The notes: generated by a model not told the origin, from the letters alone. DNA of 64,000 nt from Tenebrio molitor (GCF_963966145.1 NC_091046.1:930001-994000), one strand, 5' to 3'; positions 1 to 15,200 are shown, counted from the first letter of the stretch. Translations and numbers: made by a program.

Positions 1-246
1 CGAATTTTTAGCTGTCGTCTCCCGATCTCCTCCTCCCTCCTGCTCCCGAAACTAACACATCTTCTCCACCACTCATCTCATAATTTATTGTATGGGAGTT
101 GAGGCAGTGCCTCTTGCCATGATTTATTTTCTGAAATAAATTACCAAAAAAATGTGACAAAATTTGTGAGAATCCTGTTGCACTTGGGACAGATTAAACA
201 CTGTTTTTCCACCGACAACCTCCTTTTATGTTATTCCTTGCGACAG
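1..246 (+). other. Intron or upstream flank ending in a splice acceptor
   Basis: No convincing coding sequence is visible. The stretch starts CT-rich and becomes AT-rich, then runs into a pyrimidine-rich tract ending in AG at 245-246, with a second AG at 248-249. Either AG gives the same reading phase into the giant frame, with one nucleotide supplied by an earlier exon. I therefore read this as the 3' end of an intron rather than a promoter and 5' UTR. The first in-frame ATG (228) lies inside the acceptor tract. A genuine start at 228 cannot be excluded without transcript data. Confidence 0.55.
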
Positions 247-3200
247 CAGCATCGGCATCGCCTCAAGACGACGACGACTCGCTGGACACGGACGGCTTCC
301 GCGAAGACCAATGCCTGTTGGAGACGCCAACTCCCGGCGAGGACACCTCGATCGAGGGCAAAGACTACTTATCCAATTATCGTGCCGGTGATATAGAACT
401 CGAAGAAGTGACCCCATACGACGACATCCGTCAGTACCACCAACACCAAGCGCGATTGTTTTCCGGTGCGCGCAAACGTTTAGCCTCGACCGAAGACTTG
501 GAAGTCGACGGTTCTAATCCTTCCATTGACAATAATTTGCCTTCCAACCGTGATATTGCTCGTGTAAGTTTAGAAAGTTATAGAATTATCGAATCCGATC
601 CCGTATTGCGACCGGGCGAGTTGAAAATCCTCAAGGGATTTCACTCGCCCGAGGAGAAAGGTGCTAAAGACTCGAAGAGACCGGAAGACTGGGAACGCAA
701 AGAGAGGAAGACTGTCGAGAGATTGCACGGAGGCGGCGGCAAGGGAAAGATCCCGCCGTCGGAGGAAGAATTTCGAATCAAATCGACCCCCGACAAGAAA
801 ATCGCGGTAGCCTATACGGAAACCGCTGACAAGTACACCAACGAGGAGTACTTGAATCATGTGAGCAGAAGCACCTCACCGTTGACACACAAGGAGATCG
901 CTCCCACGCCAGAAACCACACCCAACCTACCCAAAACCTATCCCACTCCCACTTTGGAACTCGTGATCGGTCGAAAAGAAGTGCGAACGAAAGAGGCGTC
1001 TGCGACCGCAGAAAGTCGCCTCACGTTATACGGTACTAATGACGTTGAAATCTCGATAAAGTCGCAATCGCATATTTCAGTTACTACGAAGAGGAGAGAC
1101 GAATCGGGAGTGGAGACCTCGGAAACTGTCGACGTCGGAGTCTCGAATACGACGGAGAAACGAGGAAGACCTGTCGAAAAATCCGATTATATCATACCTC
1201 CGCCTGCCCTAGAGACTGCACAGAAAAAACGCGAAGAAACTGTCAATTTTAGCGGCACTAAATTAGTCTATACATATGATAATTTGAGCGAGAAAGACGA
1301 ATCCCACGCTGGCTCTCTAGCCACGGACGACAGCTTTTCGCACCACGTCACGGACACTGGAATCTCTCTGACGAGGGGTACCACGGAGACCATAACGAGT
1401 CCTGTGGCGAAGGCGCCTGACGTCTTGCACGGCCTACAAACCACAGGCTTCGTGTCGGACACGGCTGTGGATGTCGAATTGGAGGAGTTCGAATGCACTG
1501 ACGCCGGTTTGAGTCCGATCCAAGCCGACGAGAGCCTTCCTCAAGAGCCTTATTTCGAGGAAGAGGTCCATTTCGTCGACGCCAATACTAGTCCCATCGA
1601 ATTCCCGGAATCCGCATCCATGGCCTTGTCGCAAGTCGACACATCAGAAGCTGCCACACTAACCGATCAAATAGACACCAAAGACGCCTCCAACAGTCCG
1701 ATCAAACCCGAAGAAAGTCCGCCTTCCATATCCGACAAACTTAAAGACGAAGACATATTGCAAAGTCGTCGAGGTTCCGGTGATGTCAAAGCGAAAGTAA
1801 AGTTGTTGGAACAAACGATAAAATCGCCGTCACATGTGATGAAACGGAAAAAAGAAGTTCTGGATTCGGAGGATGAGATCAGCAGTATGAAAGAGGAAGA
1901 TTATCGCGGTTCGAACGAGACTTTGGCTCAAATCGACGACGACTATGACAAAACTGAAACCGTTTCAGAAGAGATCGACTACAAGACTAAACATACAGTT
2001 TCGACTCATACCAAGCAAGTCGGACGCAAAATAGCAGAGTTGCAAAAAATTTTCTCGGGATCTAGCGATTTGGACGATAGTGAGGAAGAGCAAAAACGTT
2101 CTCCTCACAAAACTGTGAAAATTAAAGAAAAACGAGAGGTCATCGTGAAAGAAGAGAAGCCTAAAATTGAAACCCCTCCGGTGGTGGACGGGGAACTTGT
2201 CCCTAATGGTCTCGATACTTCTGATAAATCGGATGAAATCGAGATAAAATCCGTGAAAGACAAACGAGCCTTGTTTGAAGAATTAATATCGAAATCTCAG
2301 GAAGGCACGCCGAAGAAAACTGTCGTACAGCAGGAACGAGTTTATACGGAAAAGGAACTGAGCGAATGCATTCTAAAAATCGAGGAACAAGTAATAGTCG
2401 AGCCCAAAATAAGTCCGAGGAGAAGATCTGTTACGAAACTTGCAGAACCTTTAGAAGAAGAAAAGCCGTCAACGGTGCCGGTTTGCGAACCTCCTTGTGA
2501 AAAAGTAATTGTAGAGCACAAAACACCGTCACCGCTCGCTCAAGAATCTGAATCGAAAATTTCGACAGTAGAACCACAAGTAGAACATGAATCTAAAATG
2601 GCTGTGGAGATGGCGAAAATTTTTAAAGAACACACTGGTATCGTTGAAAGTATAAGCGGTCAAAGTTTGGAAGTGTGCGAAGAGCCTTGCGTTAGTGTTT
2701 CTGTGTGTAAAGTTAAGCCACAAACTCAAGAAAGTGTGCAGCTTGATAGTCGCATTATCAAAGAAGCTCTAGTTTCTAACGTTAAGTTGTTGACAACTAT
2801 TGCTTTGCCTCCACAAGTGTTGGAGACGGAAACGGTTAAACTGGACGAGGTTATGTCTCAAGTTGATATCACCGAGGAACTGGAAAAGGAAATTTTGCAG
2901 CAACGGATGAAGGAGGAAATGGAATTGAGTAAAAGATCTCTCCAGTTGGATACCAGGGAAAAATCTCCAATAATTAGTGAAAGACAAGTTCAGAAGCTAA
3001 TGTCTGAAGTTCTAGAGGCGACTATTCAAATTCGAGCTGAAGTCAAAGAGCTAAAACCGGATTTAACACCAACGCCTGAAGGACAATTGATATCGATTGT
3101 AAGTTCCACGTCGGCCGATCATATCAGAGATCTGGAGCAAATTGACGAAGAAGTTCCGAAAGATGATGTTACGAAGGCATTGCCTATTATGACCAATAGT

Positions 3201-6200
3201 TTTGTTGGTGAAAACGATATCGACTACTTACATGATGAAGGAGAAGAATACTTTTCTGAAGATGGAAAGGATGAAAGTTCTGATACTCGTCACGTTGAAG
3301 TATTGTCACCAATAAAGGAAAGAAAGGTATTTGCCAAGGTTCGTACTGAGTTTCCAATCAGAGATGACATTACTGCGGACGAAGATGTTTTCACCGCTAA
3401 AAAACGAATAATTAAAGAGGCATTGATTACACAAAAATTTTTAGAAACTTCAGAATCAGCACTATTGGAAAAAATTAAATCGAAAGAAAGGAGTGAATTA
3501 AAAGAGAAATTAATAACTGAAGCGATCTTCCAGGACGGAGATGAAGAACTAACCGATGAAGAGTACTATATAGCATCTAAATTACAATTTATGTCAAAAA
3601 CATCCGATAAGGATGATCTTAAACTAGAGGACAAAGTGCCTGGTTCAGCTGAACTAGATGACAAGGAAAAAATCTGTAAAAAGAAAGATGTTCAACTCGA
3701 TGAAAGTTCAATTATTTCTCAAGACAAAACATTTGAAATTTCTACTGAAATCAAAACTAAAGACGATGAAAACATAGAAAAGGATAAATATTTTGCAAAG
3801 AAAATTGTCGTGAAAGAGACGGAAATCATTACCAAAGGTAAAACCACGATTTCTCACATAGGTACCAGAATCGAACCTCGGGTCAAAGATTTTGGAGCAA
3901 AAGATAAATCATTTCAAAAGGAAACGGAAGAAGATGAGTCAATAAAAGTTGAAATAGAAAAATCGACAGTAAGGAAAATTTTTGACGAGGAGAAAGACAA
4001 AGACACCACACTTAAAGACAAATCTCCGATTACAGAAATTCCAGCGGAAATAAAACTCGAAGTGGAAGAAATTGTCGCAAAAGAGAAAACACCTGTAAAA
4101 GAAGTAGAGAAGAAAAGGACACCAGAAGCGGAAATTTCCGTTAAGGAGAAAAAAGTGTCGATTCCTAAAGACAAATCGTCCACTCCCGAAATTCCAACAG
4201 AAATAAAACTCAAAGCGGAAGAAATTGTCGTGAAAGAGAAAACAGTAAAGGTAGTAGAGAAGGAAAAGACACTGGAAGCGGAAATTTCCGCTAAGGAGGA
4301 AAAAGTGCTGACTTCTAAAGACAAATCTCCCACTCCCGAAATTCCAACAGAGATAAAACTCAAAACGGAAGAAATTGTCGTGAAAGAGAAAACAGTAAAA
4401 GAAGTAGAGAAGGAAAAGACACCGGAAGCGGAAATTTCCGATAAGGAGGAAAAAGTGCCGATTCCCAAAGACAAATCGCCCACTCCCGAAATTCCAACGG
4501 AAATTAAACTCAAAACTGAAGAAATTGTCGTGAAAGAGAAAACACCTGAAAAAGAAGTAAAGGGAAAATCTCCAGAAGCGGAAATTTCCGATAAGGAGGA
4601 AAAAGCGCCGACCCCCAAAGATAAATCTCCCACTCCCGAAATTGCAACAGGAATAAAACTCAAAGCCGAAGAAATTGTCGTCAAAGAGGAAACAGTAAAG
4701 GAGGTAGAGAAGGAAAAGATACCGGTAGCGGAAATTTCCGATAAGGAGGAAAAAGTGCCGACTCCCAAAGACAAATCTCCCACTCCAGAAATTCCAACGG
4801 AAATTAAACTCAAAGCGGAAGAAATTGTCGCGAAAGAGAAAACACCTGAAAAAGAAGTAAAGGAAAAATCTCCAGAAGCGGAAATTTCCGATAAGGAGGA
4901 AAAAGCGCCGACTCCCAAAGATAAATCTCCTACTCCAGACATTCCAACGGAAATTAAACGCAAAACTGAAGAAATTGTCGTAAAAGAGAAAACAATAAAG
5001 GAAGTAGAGAAGGAAAAGACACCGGAAGCGGACATTTCCGATAAGGAGGAAAAAGTGCCGACTCCCAAAGACAAATCTCCCACTCCCGAAATTGCAACAG
5101 GAATAAAACTCAAAGCGGAAGAAATTGTCGTGAAAGAGAAAACAGTAAAGGTAGTAGTGAAGGAAAAGACACCGGAAGCGGAAATTTCCGATAAGGAGGA
5201 AAAAGTGCCGACTCCCAAAGACAAATCTCCTACTCCCAAAATTCCAACGGAAATTAAACTCAAAACTGAACAAATTGTCGTAGAAGAGAAAACAATAAAG
5301 GAAGTAGAGAAGGAAAAGACACCGGAAGCGGAAATTTCCGATAAGGAGGAAAAAGTGCCGACTCCCAAAGACAAATCGCCCACTCCCGAAATTCCAAGGG
5401 AAATTAAACTCAAAACTGAAGAAATTGTCGTAAAAGAGAAAACACCTGAAAAAGAAGTAAAGGGAAAATCTCCAGAAGCGGAAATTTCCGATAAGGAGGA
5501 AAAAGCGCCGACTCCCAAAGATAAATCTCCTACTCCAGACATTCCAACGGAAATTAAACGCAAAACTGAAGAAATTGTCGTAAAAGAGAAAACAATAAAG
5601 GAAGTAGAGAAGGAAAAGACACCGGAAGCGGACATTTCCGATAAGGAGGAAAAAGTGCCGACTCCCAAAGACAAATCTCCCACTCCCGAAATTGCAACAG
5701 GAATAAAACTCAAAGCGGAAGAAATTGTCGTGAAAGAGAAAACAGTAAAGGTAGTAGTGAAGGAAAAGACACCGGAAGCGGAAATTTCCGATAAGGAGGA
5801 AAAAGTGCCGACTCCCAAAGACAAATCTCCTACTCCCAAAATTCCAACGGAAATTAAACTCAAAACTGAACAAATTGTCGTAGAAGAGAAAACAATAAAG
5901 GAAGTAGAGAAGGAAAAGACACCGGAAGCGGAAATTTCCGATAACGAGGAAAAAGTGCCGACTCCCAAAGACAAATCTCCTACTACCGAAATTCCAACAG
6001 ACGTAAAACTCAAAGCGGAAGAAATTGTCGTGAAAGAGAAAACAATAGTGGAAGCGGAAATTTCCGTTACGGGGGAAAAAATTCCGACTCCCAAAGACAA
6101 ATCTCCCACTCCCGAAATTCCAACAGAAGTAAAACTCAAAGCCGAAGAAATTGTCGTGAAAGAGGAAACAGTAAAGGAGGTAGAGAAGAAAAAGACACCG

Positions 6201-9200
6201 GAAGCGGAAATTTCCGATAAGGAGGAAAAAGTGCCGACTCCCAAAGACAAATCTCCCACTCCCGAAATTCCAACAGAAATAAAACTCAAAGCGGAAGAAA
6301 TTGTCGTGAAAGAGAAAGCAGTAAAGGAAGTAGAGAAGGAAAAGACACCGGAAGCGGAAATTTCCGATAAGGAGGAAAAAGTGCCGACTGCCAAAGACAA
6401 ATCTCCTACTACCGAAATTCCAACAGACGTAAAACTCAAAGCGGAAGAAATTGTCGTGAAAGAGAAAACAGTAGTGGAAGCGGAAATTTCCGATAAGGAG
6501 GAAAAAGTGCCGACTCCCAAAGACAAACCTCCCACTCCCGAAATTCCAACAGAAATAAAACTCAAAGCGGAAGAAATTGTCGCGAAAGAGAAAACACCTG
6601 AAAAAGAAGTAAAGGAAAAATCTCCGGAAGCGGAAATTTCCGATAAGGAGGAAAAAGTGCCGACTCCCAAAGACAAATCTCCTACTCCCGAAATTCCAAC
6701 GGAAATTAAACTCAAAACTGAAGAAATTGTCGTAAAAGAGAAAACAATAAAGGAAGTAGAGAAGGAAAAGACACCGGATGCGGAAATTTCCGATAAGGAG
6801 GAAAAAGTGCCGACTCCCAAAGACAAATCTCCCATTCCCGAAATTCCAACGGAAATTAAACTCAAAACTGAAGAAATTGTCCTAAAAGAGAAAACAATAA
6901 AGGAAGTAGAGAAGGAAAAGACACCGGAAGCGAAAATTTCCGATAAGGAGGAAAAAGTGCCGACTCCCAAAGACAAACCTCCCACTCCCGAAATTCCAAC
7001 GGAAATTAAACTCAAAACTGATGAAATTGTCGCGAAAGAGAAAACGCCTGAAAAGGAAGTAAAGGAAAAGACACCGGAAGCGGAAATTTCCGATAAGGAG
7101 GAAAAAGTGCCGACTCCCAAAGACAAACCTCCCATTCCCGAAATTCCAACGGAAATTAAACTCAAAGCGGAAGAAATTGTCGCGAAAGAGAAAACACCTG
7201 AAAAAGAAGTAAAGGAAAAATCTCCAGAAACGGAAATTTCCGATAAGGAGGAAAAAGTGCCGACTCCCAAAGACAAATCTCCCACTCCCGAAATTCCAAC
7301 AGAAATAAAACTCAAAGCGGAAGAAATTGTCGTGAAAGAGAAAACAGTAAAGGAAATAGAGAAGGAAAAGACACCGGAAGCGGAAATTTCCGATAAGGAG
7401 AAAAAAGTGCCGACCCCCAAAGACAAATCTCCCACTCCCGAAATTCCAACGGAAATTAAACACAAAACTGACGAAATTGTCGTAAAAGAGAAAACAATAA
7501 AGGAAGTAGAGAAGGAAAAGACACCGGAAGGGGAAATTTCCGATAAGGAGGAAAAAGTGCCGACTCCCAAAGACAAATCTCCTACTCCCGAAATTCCAAC
7601 GGAAATTAAACACAAAACTGAAGAAATTGTCGTAAAAGAGAAAACAATAAAGGAAGTAGAGAAGGAAAAGACACCGGAAGCGGAAATTTCCGATAAGGTG
7701 GAAAAAGTGCCGACTCCCAAAGACAAATCTCCTACTCCAGAAATTCCAACGGAAATTAAACTCAAAACTGAAGAAATTGTCGTAAAAGAGAAAACAATAA
7801 AGGAAGTACAGAAGGAAAAGACACCGGAAGCGGAAATTTCCGATAAGGAGGAAAAAGTGCCGACTCCCAAAGACAAAGCTCCCATTCCCGAAATTCCAAC
7901 GGAAATTAAACTCAAAGCGGAAGAAATTGTCGCGAAAGAGAAAACAATAAAGGAAGTAGAGAAGGAAAAGACACCGGAAGGGGAAATTTCCGATAAGGAG
8001 GAAAAAGTGCCGACTCCCAAAGACAAACCTCCTACTCCCGAAATTCCAACGGAAATTAAACTCAAAGCGGAAGAAATTGTCGCGAAAGAGAAAACACCTG
8101 AAAAAGAAGTAAAGGAAAAATCTCCGGAAGCGGAAATTTCCGATAAGGAGGAAAAAGTGACGACTCCCAAAGACAAATCTCCTACTCCCGAAATTCCAAC
8201 GGAAATTAAACTCAAAACTGAAGAAATTGTCGTAAAAGAGAAAACAATAAAGGAAGTAGAGAAGGAAAAGACACCAGATGCGGAAATTTCCGATAAGGAG
8301 GAAAAAGTGCCGTCTCCCAAAGACAAATCTCCTACTCCCGAAATTCCAACGGAAATTAAACTCAAAACTGAAGAAATTGTCGTAAAAGAGAAAACAATAA
8401 AGGAAGTACAGAAGGAAAAGACACCGGAAGCGGAAATTTCCGATAAGGAGGAAAAAGTGCCGACTCCCAAAGACAAAGCTCCCATTCCCGAAATTCCAAC
8501 GGAAATTAAACTCAAAGCGGAAGAAATTGTCGCGAAAGAGAAAACAATAAAGGAAGTAGAGAAGGAAAAGACACCGGAAGGGGAAATTTCCGATAAGGAG
8601 GAAAAAGTGCCGACTCCCAAAGACAAACCTCCTACTCCCGAAATTCCAACGGAAATTAAACTCAAAGCGGAAGAAATTGTCGCGAAAGAGAAAACACCTG
8701 AAAAAGAAGTAAAGGAAAAATCTCCGGAAGCGGAAATTTCCGATAAGGAGGAAAAAGTGACGACTCCCAAAGACAAATCTCCTACTCCCGAAATTCCAAC
8801 GGAAATTAAACTCAAAACTGAAGAAATTGTCGTAAAAGAGAAAACAATAAAGGAAGTAGAGGCGGAAAAGACACCAGATGCGGAAATTTCCGATAAGGAG
8901 GAAAAAGTGCCGTCTCCCAAAGACAAATCTCCTACTCCCGAAATTCCAACGGAAATTAAACTCAAAACTGAAGAAATTGTCGTAAAAGAGAAAACAATAA
9001 AGGAAGTAGAGAAGGAAAAGACACCGGAAGCGGAAATTTCCGATAAGGAGGAAAAAGTGCCGACTCCCAAAGACAAATCTCCTACTCCCGAAATTCCAAC
9101 GGAAATTAAACTCAAAACTGAAGAAATTGTCGTAAAAGAGAAAACAATAAAGGAAGTAGAGAAGGAAAAGACACCAGATGCGGAAATTTCCGATAAGGAG

Positions 9201-12200
9201 GAAAAAGTGCCGTCTCCCAAAGACAAATCTCCTACTCCCGAAATTCCAACGGAAATTAAACTCAAAACTGAAGAAATTGTCGTAAAAGAGAAAACAATAA
9301 AGGAAGTAGAGAAGGAAAAGACACCGGAAGCGGAAATTTCCGATAAGGAGGAAAAAGTGCCGACTCCCAAAGACAAATCTCCTACTCCCGAAATTCCAAC
9401 GGAAATTAAACTCAAAACTGAAGAAATTGTCGTAAAAGAGAAAACAATAAAGGAAGTAGAGAAGGAAAAGACACCAGATGCGGAAATTTCCGATAAGGAG
9501 GAAAAAGTGCCGTCTCCCAAAGACAAATCTCCTACTCCCGAAATTCCAACAGAAATAAAACTTAAAGCGGAAGAAATTGTCGTGAAAGAGAAAACAGTAA
9601 AGGAAATCGAGAAGGAAAAGACACCGGAAGCGGAAATTTCCGATAAGGAGGAAAAATTGCCGACTCCCAAAGACAAATCTCCTACTCCCGAAATTCCAAC
9701 GGAAATTAAACTCAAAACTGAAGAAATTGTCGTAAAAGAGAAAACAATAAAGGAAGTAGAGAAGGAAAAGACACCGGAAGCGGAAATTTCCGATAAGGAG
9801 GAAAAAGTGCCGACTCCCGAAGACAAACCTCCTACTCCCGAAATTCCAACGGAAATTAAACTCAAAACTGAAGAAATTGTCGTAAAAGAGAAAACAATAA
9901 AGGAAGTAGAGAAGGAAAAGACACCGGAAGCGGAAATTTCCGATAAGGAGGAAAAAGTGCCGACTCCCAAAGACAAATCTCCTACTCCCGAAATTCCAAC
10001 GGAAATTAAACACAAAACTGAAGAAATTGTCGTAAAAGAGAAAACAATAAAGGAAGTAGAGAAGGAAAAGACACCAGATGCGGAAATTTCCGATAAGGAG
10101 GAAAAAGTGCCGTCTCCCCAAGACAAATCTCCTACTCCCGAAATTCCAACAGAAATAAAACTTAAAGCGGAAGAAATTGTCGTGAAAGAGAAAACAGTAA
10201 AGGAAATCGAGAAGGAAAAGACACCGGAAGCGGAAATTTCCGATAAGGAGGAAAAATTGCCGACTCCCAAAGACAAATCTCCTACTCCCGAAATTCCAAC
10301 GGAAATTAAACTCAAAGCGGAAGAAATTGTCGCGAAAGAGAAAACAATAAAGGAAGTAGAGAAGGAAAAGACACCGGAAGGGGAAATTTCCGATAAGGAG
10401 GAAAAAGTGCCGACTCCCAAAGACAAACCTCCTACTCCCGAAATTCCAACGGAAATTAAACTCAAAGCGGAAGAAATTGTCGCGAAAGAGAAAACACCTG
10501 AAAAAGAAGTAACGGAAAAATCTCCGGAAGCGGAAATTTCCGATAAGGAGGAAAAAGTGCCGACTCCCAAAGACAAATCTCCCACTCCCGAAATTCCAAC
10601 AGAAATAAAACTCAAAGCGGAAGAAATTGTCGTGAAAGAGAAAACAGTAAAGGAAATAGAGAAGGAAAAGACACCGGAAGCGGAAATTTCCGATAAGGAG
10701 GAAAAAGTGCCGACCCCCAAAGACAAATCTCCTACTCCCGAAATTCCAACGGAAATTAAACTCAAAACTGAAGAAATTGTCGTAAAAGAGAAAACAATAA
10801 AGGAAGTAGAGAAGGAAAAGACACCGGATGCGGAAATTTCCGATAAGGAGGAAAAAGTGCCGACTCCCAAAGACAAATCTCCCATTCCCGAAATTCCAAC
10901 GGAAATTAAACTCAAAACTGAAGAAATTGTCCTAAAAGAGAAAACAATAAAGGAAGTAGAGAAGGAAAAGACACCGGAAGCGAAAATTTCCGATAAGGAG
11001 GAAAAAGTGCCGACTCCCAAAGACAAACCTCCCACTCCCGAAATTCCAACGGAAATTAAACTCAAAACTGATGAAATTGTCGCGAAAGAGAAAACGCCTG
11101 AAAAGGAAGTAAAGGAAAAGACACCGGAAGCGGAAATTTCCGATAAGGAGGAAAAAGTGCCGACTCCCAAAGACAAACCTCCCATTCCCGAAATTCCAAC
11201 GGAAATTAAACTCAAAGCGGAAGAAATTGTCGCGAAAGAGAAAACACCTGAAAAAGAAGTAAAGGAAAAATCTCCAGAAACGGAAATTTCCGATAAGGAG
11301 GAAAAAGTGCCGACTCCCAAAGACAAATCTCCCACTCCCGAAATTCCAACAGAAATAAAACTCAAAGCGGAAGAAATTGTCGTGAAAGAGAAAACAGTAA
11401 AGGAAATAGAGAAGGAAAAGACACCGGAAGCGGAAATTTCCGATAAGGAGAAAAAAGTGCCGACCCCCAAAGACAAATCTCCCACTCCCGAAATTCCAAC
11501 GGAAATTAAACACAAAACTGACGAAATTGTCGTAAAAGAGAAAACAATAAAGGAAGTAGAGAAGGAAAAGACACCGGAAGGGGAAATTTCCGATAAGGAG
11601 GAAAAAGTGCCGACTCCCAAAGACAAATCTCCTACTCCCGAAATTCCAACGGAAATTAAACACAAAACTGAAGAAATTGTCGTAAAAGAGAAAACAATAA
11701 AGGAAGTAGAGAAGGAAAAGACACCGGAAGCGGAAATTTCCGATAAGGTGGAAAAAGTGCCGACTCCCAAAGACAAATCTCCTACTCCAGAAATTCCAAC
11801 GGAAATTAAACTCAAAACTGAAGAAATTGTCGTAAAAGAGAAAACAATAAAGGAAGTACAGAAGGAAAAGACACCGGAAGCGGAAATTTCCGATAAGGAG
11901 GAAAAAGTGCCGACTCCCAAAGACAAAGCTCCCATTCCCGAAATTCCAACGGAAATTAAACTCAAAGCGGAAGAAATTGTCGCGAAAGAGAAAACAATAA
12001 AGGAAGTAGAGAAGGAAAAGACACCGGAAGGGGAAATTTCCGATAAGGAGGAAAAAGTGCCGACTCCCAAAGACAAACCTCCTACTCCCGAAATTCCAAC
12101 GGAAATTAAACTCAAAGCGGAAGAAATTGTCGCGAAAGAGAAAACACCTGAAAAAGAAGTAAAGGAAAAATCTCCGGAAGCGGAAATTTCCGATAAGGAG

Positions 12201-15200
12201 GAAAAAGTGACGACTCCCAAAGACAAATCTCCTACTCCCGAAATTCCAACGGAAATTAAACTCAAAACTGAAGAAATTGTCGTAAAAGAGAAAACAATAA
12301 AGGAAGTAGAGGCGGAAAAGACACCAGATGCGGAAATTTCCGATAAGGAGGAAAAAGTGCCGTCTCCCAAAGACAAATCTCCTACTCCCGAAATTCCAAC
12401 GGAAATTAAACTCAAAACTGAAGAAATTGTCGTAAAAGAGAAAACAATAAAGGAAGTAGAGAAGGAAAAGACACCGGAAGCGGAAATTTCCGATAAGGAG
12501 GAAAAAGTGCCGACTCCCAAAGACAAATCTCCTACTCCCGAAATTCCAACGGAAATTAAACTCAAAACTGAAGAAATTGTCGTAAAAGAGAAAACAATAA
12601 AGGAAGTAGAGAAGGAAAAGACACCAGATGCGGAAATTTCCGATAAGGAGGAAAAAGTGCCGTCTCCCAAAGACAAATCTCCTACTCCCGAAATTCCAAC
12701 GGAAATTAAACTCAAAACTGAAGAAATTGTCGTAAAAGAGAAAACAATAAAGGAAGTAGAGAAGGAAAAGACACCGGAAGCGGAAATTTCCGATAAGGAG
12801 GAAAAAGTGCCGACTCCCAAAGACAAATCTCCTACTCCCGAAATTCCAACGGAAATTAAACTCAAAACTGAAGAAATTGTCGTAAAAGAGAAAACAATAA
12901 AGGAAGTAGAGAAGGAAAAGACACCAGATGCGGAAATTTCCGATAAGGAGGAAAAAGTGCCGTCTCCCAAAGACAAATCTCCTACTCCCGAAATTCCAAC
13001 AGAAATAAAACTTAAAGCGGAAGAAATTGTCGTGAAAGAGAAAACAGTAAAGGAAATCGAGAAGGAAAAGACACCGGAAGCGGAAATTTCCGATAAGGAG
13101 GAAAAATTGCCGACTCCCAAAGACAAATCTCCTACTCCCGAAATTCCAACGGAAATTAAACTCAAAACTGAAGAAATTGTCGTAAAAGAGAAAACAATAA
13201 AGGAAGTAGAGAAGGAAAAGACACCGGAAGCGGAAATTTCCGATAAGGAGGAAAAAGTGCCGACTCCCGAAGACAAACCTCCTACTCCCGAAATTCCAAC
13301 GGAAATTAAACTCAAAACTGAAGAAATTGTCGTAAAAGAGAAAACAATAAAGGAAGTAGAGAAGGAAAAGACACCGGAAGCGGAAATTTCCGATAAGGAG
13401 GAAAAAGTGCCGACTCCCAAAGACAAATCTCCTACTCCCGAAATTCCAACGGAAATTAAACACAAAACTGAAGAAATTGTCGTAAAAGAGAAAACAATAA
13501 AGGAAGTAGAGAAGGAAAAGACACCAGATGCGGAAATTTCCGATAAGGAGGAAAAAGTGCCGTCTCCCCAAGACAAATCTCCTACTCCCGAAATTCCAAC
13601 AGAAATAAAACTTAAAGCGGAAGAAATTGTCGTGAAAGAGAAAACAGTAAAGGAAATCGAGAAGGAAAAGACACCGGAAGCGGAAATTTCCGATAAGGAG
13701 GAAAAATTGCCGACTCCCAAAGACAAATCTCCTACTCCCGAAATTCCAACGGAAATTAAACTCAAAGCGGAAGAAATTGTCGCGAAAGAGAAAACAATAA
13801 AGGAAGTAGAGAAGGAAAAGACACCGGAAGGGGAAATTTCCGATAAGGAGGAAAAAGTGCCGACTCCCAAAGACAAACCTCCTACTCCCGAAATTCCAAC
13901 GGAAATTAAACTCAAAGCGGAAGAAATTGTCGCGAAAGAGAAAACACCTGAAAAAGAAATAACGGAAAAATCTCCGGAAGCGGAAATTTCCGATAAGGAG
14001 GAAAAAGTGCCGACTCCCAAAGACAAATCTCCCACTCCCGAAATTCCAACAGAAATAAAACTCAAAGCGGAAGAAATTGTCGTGAAAGAGAAAACAGTAA
14101 AGGAAATAGAGAAGGAAAAGACACCGGAAGCGGAAATTTCCGATAAGGAGGAAAAAGTGCCGACCCCCAAAGACAAATCTCCTACTCCCGAAATTCCAAC
14201 GGAAATTAAACTCAAAACTGAAGAAATTGTCGTAAAAGAGAAAACAATAAAGGAAGTGGAGAAGGAAAAGACACCGGATGCGGAAATTTCCGATAAGGAG
14301 GAAAAAGTGCCGTCTCCCAAAGACAAATCTCCTACTCCCGAAATTCCAACAGAAATAAAACTCAAAACTGAAGAAATTGTCGTAGAAGAGAAAACAATAA
14401 AGGAAGTAGAGAAGGAAAAGACACCGGAAGCGGAAATTTCCGATAAGGAGGAAAAAGTGCCTACTCCCAAAGACAAACCTCCTACTTCCGAAATTCCAAC
14501 GGAAATTAAACTCAAAGCGGAAGAAATTGTCGCGAAAGAGAAAACACCTGAAAAAGAAGTAAAGGAAAAATCTCCGGAAGCGGAAATTTCCGATAAGGAG
14601 GAAAAAGTGACGACTCCCAAAGACAAATCTCCTACTCCCGAAATTCCAACGGAAATTAAACTCAAAACTGAAGAAATTGTCGTAAAAGAGAAAACAATAA
14701 AGGAAGTAGAGAAGGAAAAGACACCAGATGCGGAAATTTCCGATAAGGAGGAAAAAGTGCCGTCTCCCAAAGACAAATCTCCTACTCCCGAAATTCCAAC
14801 GGAAATTAAACTCAAAACTGAAGAAATTGTCGTAAAAGAGAAAACAATAAAGGAAGTAGAGAAGGAAAAGACACCGGAAGCGGAAATTTCCGATAAGGAG
14901 GAAAAAGTGCCGACTCCCAAAGACAAATCTCCCACTCCCGAAATTCCAACAGAAATAAAACTCAAAGCGGAAGAAATTGTCGTGAAAGAGAAAACAGTAA
15001 AGGAAATACAGAGGGAAAAGACACCGGAAGCGGAAATTTCCGATAAGGAGGAAAAAGTGCCGACCCCCAAAGACAAATCTCCTACTCCCGAAATTCCAAC
15101 GGAAATTAAACTCAAAACTGAAGAAATTGTCGTAAAAGAGAAAACAATAAAGGAAGTAGAGAAGGAAAAGACACCGGATGCGGAAATTTCCGATAAGGAG

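Noticed and set aside
228..260. N-terminal signal peptide (MLFLATAASAS)
   Set aside because: The hydrophobic stretch lies in the pyrimidine-rich tract of a likely splice acceptor, and the protein after it is a cytoplasmic-type charged sequence with no cysteine pattern.
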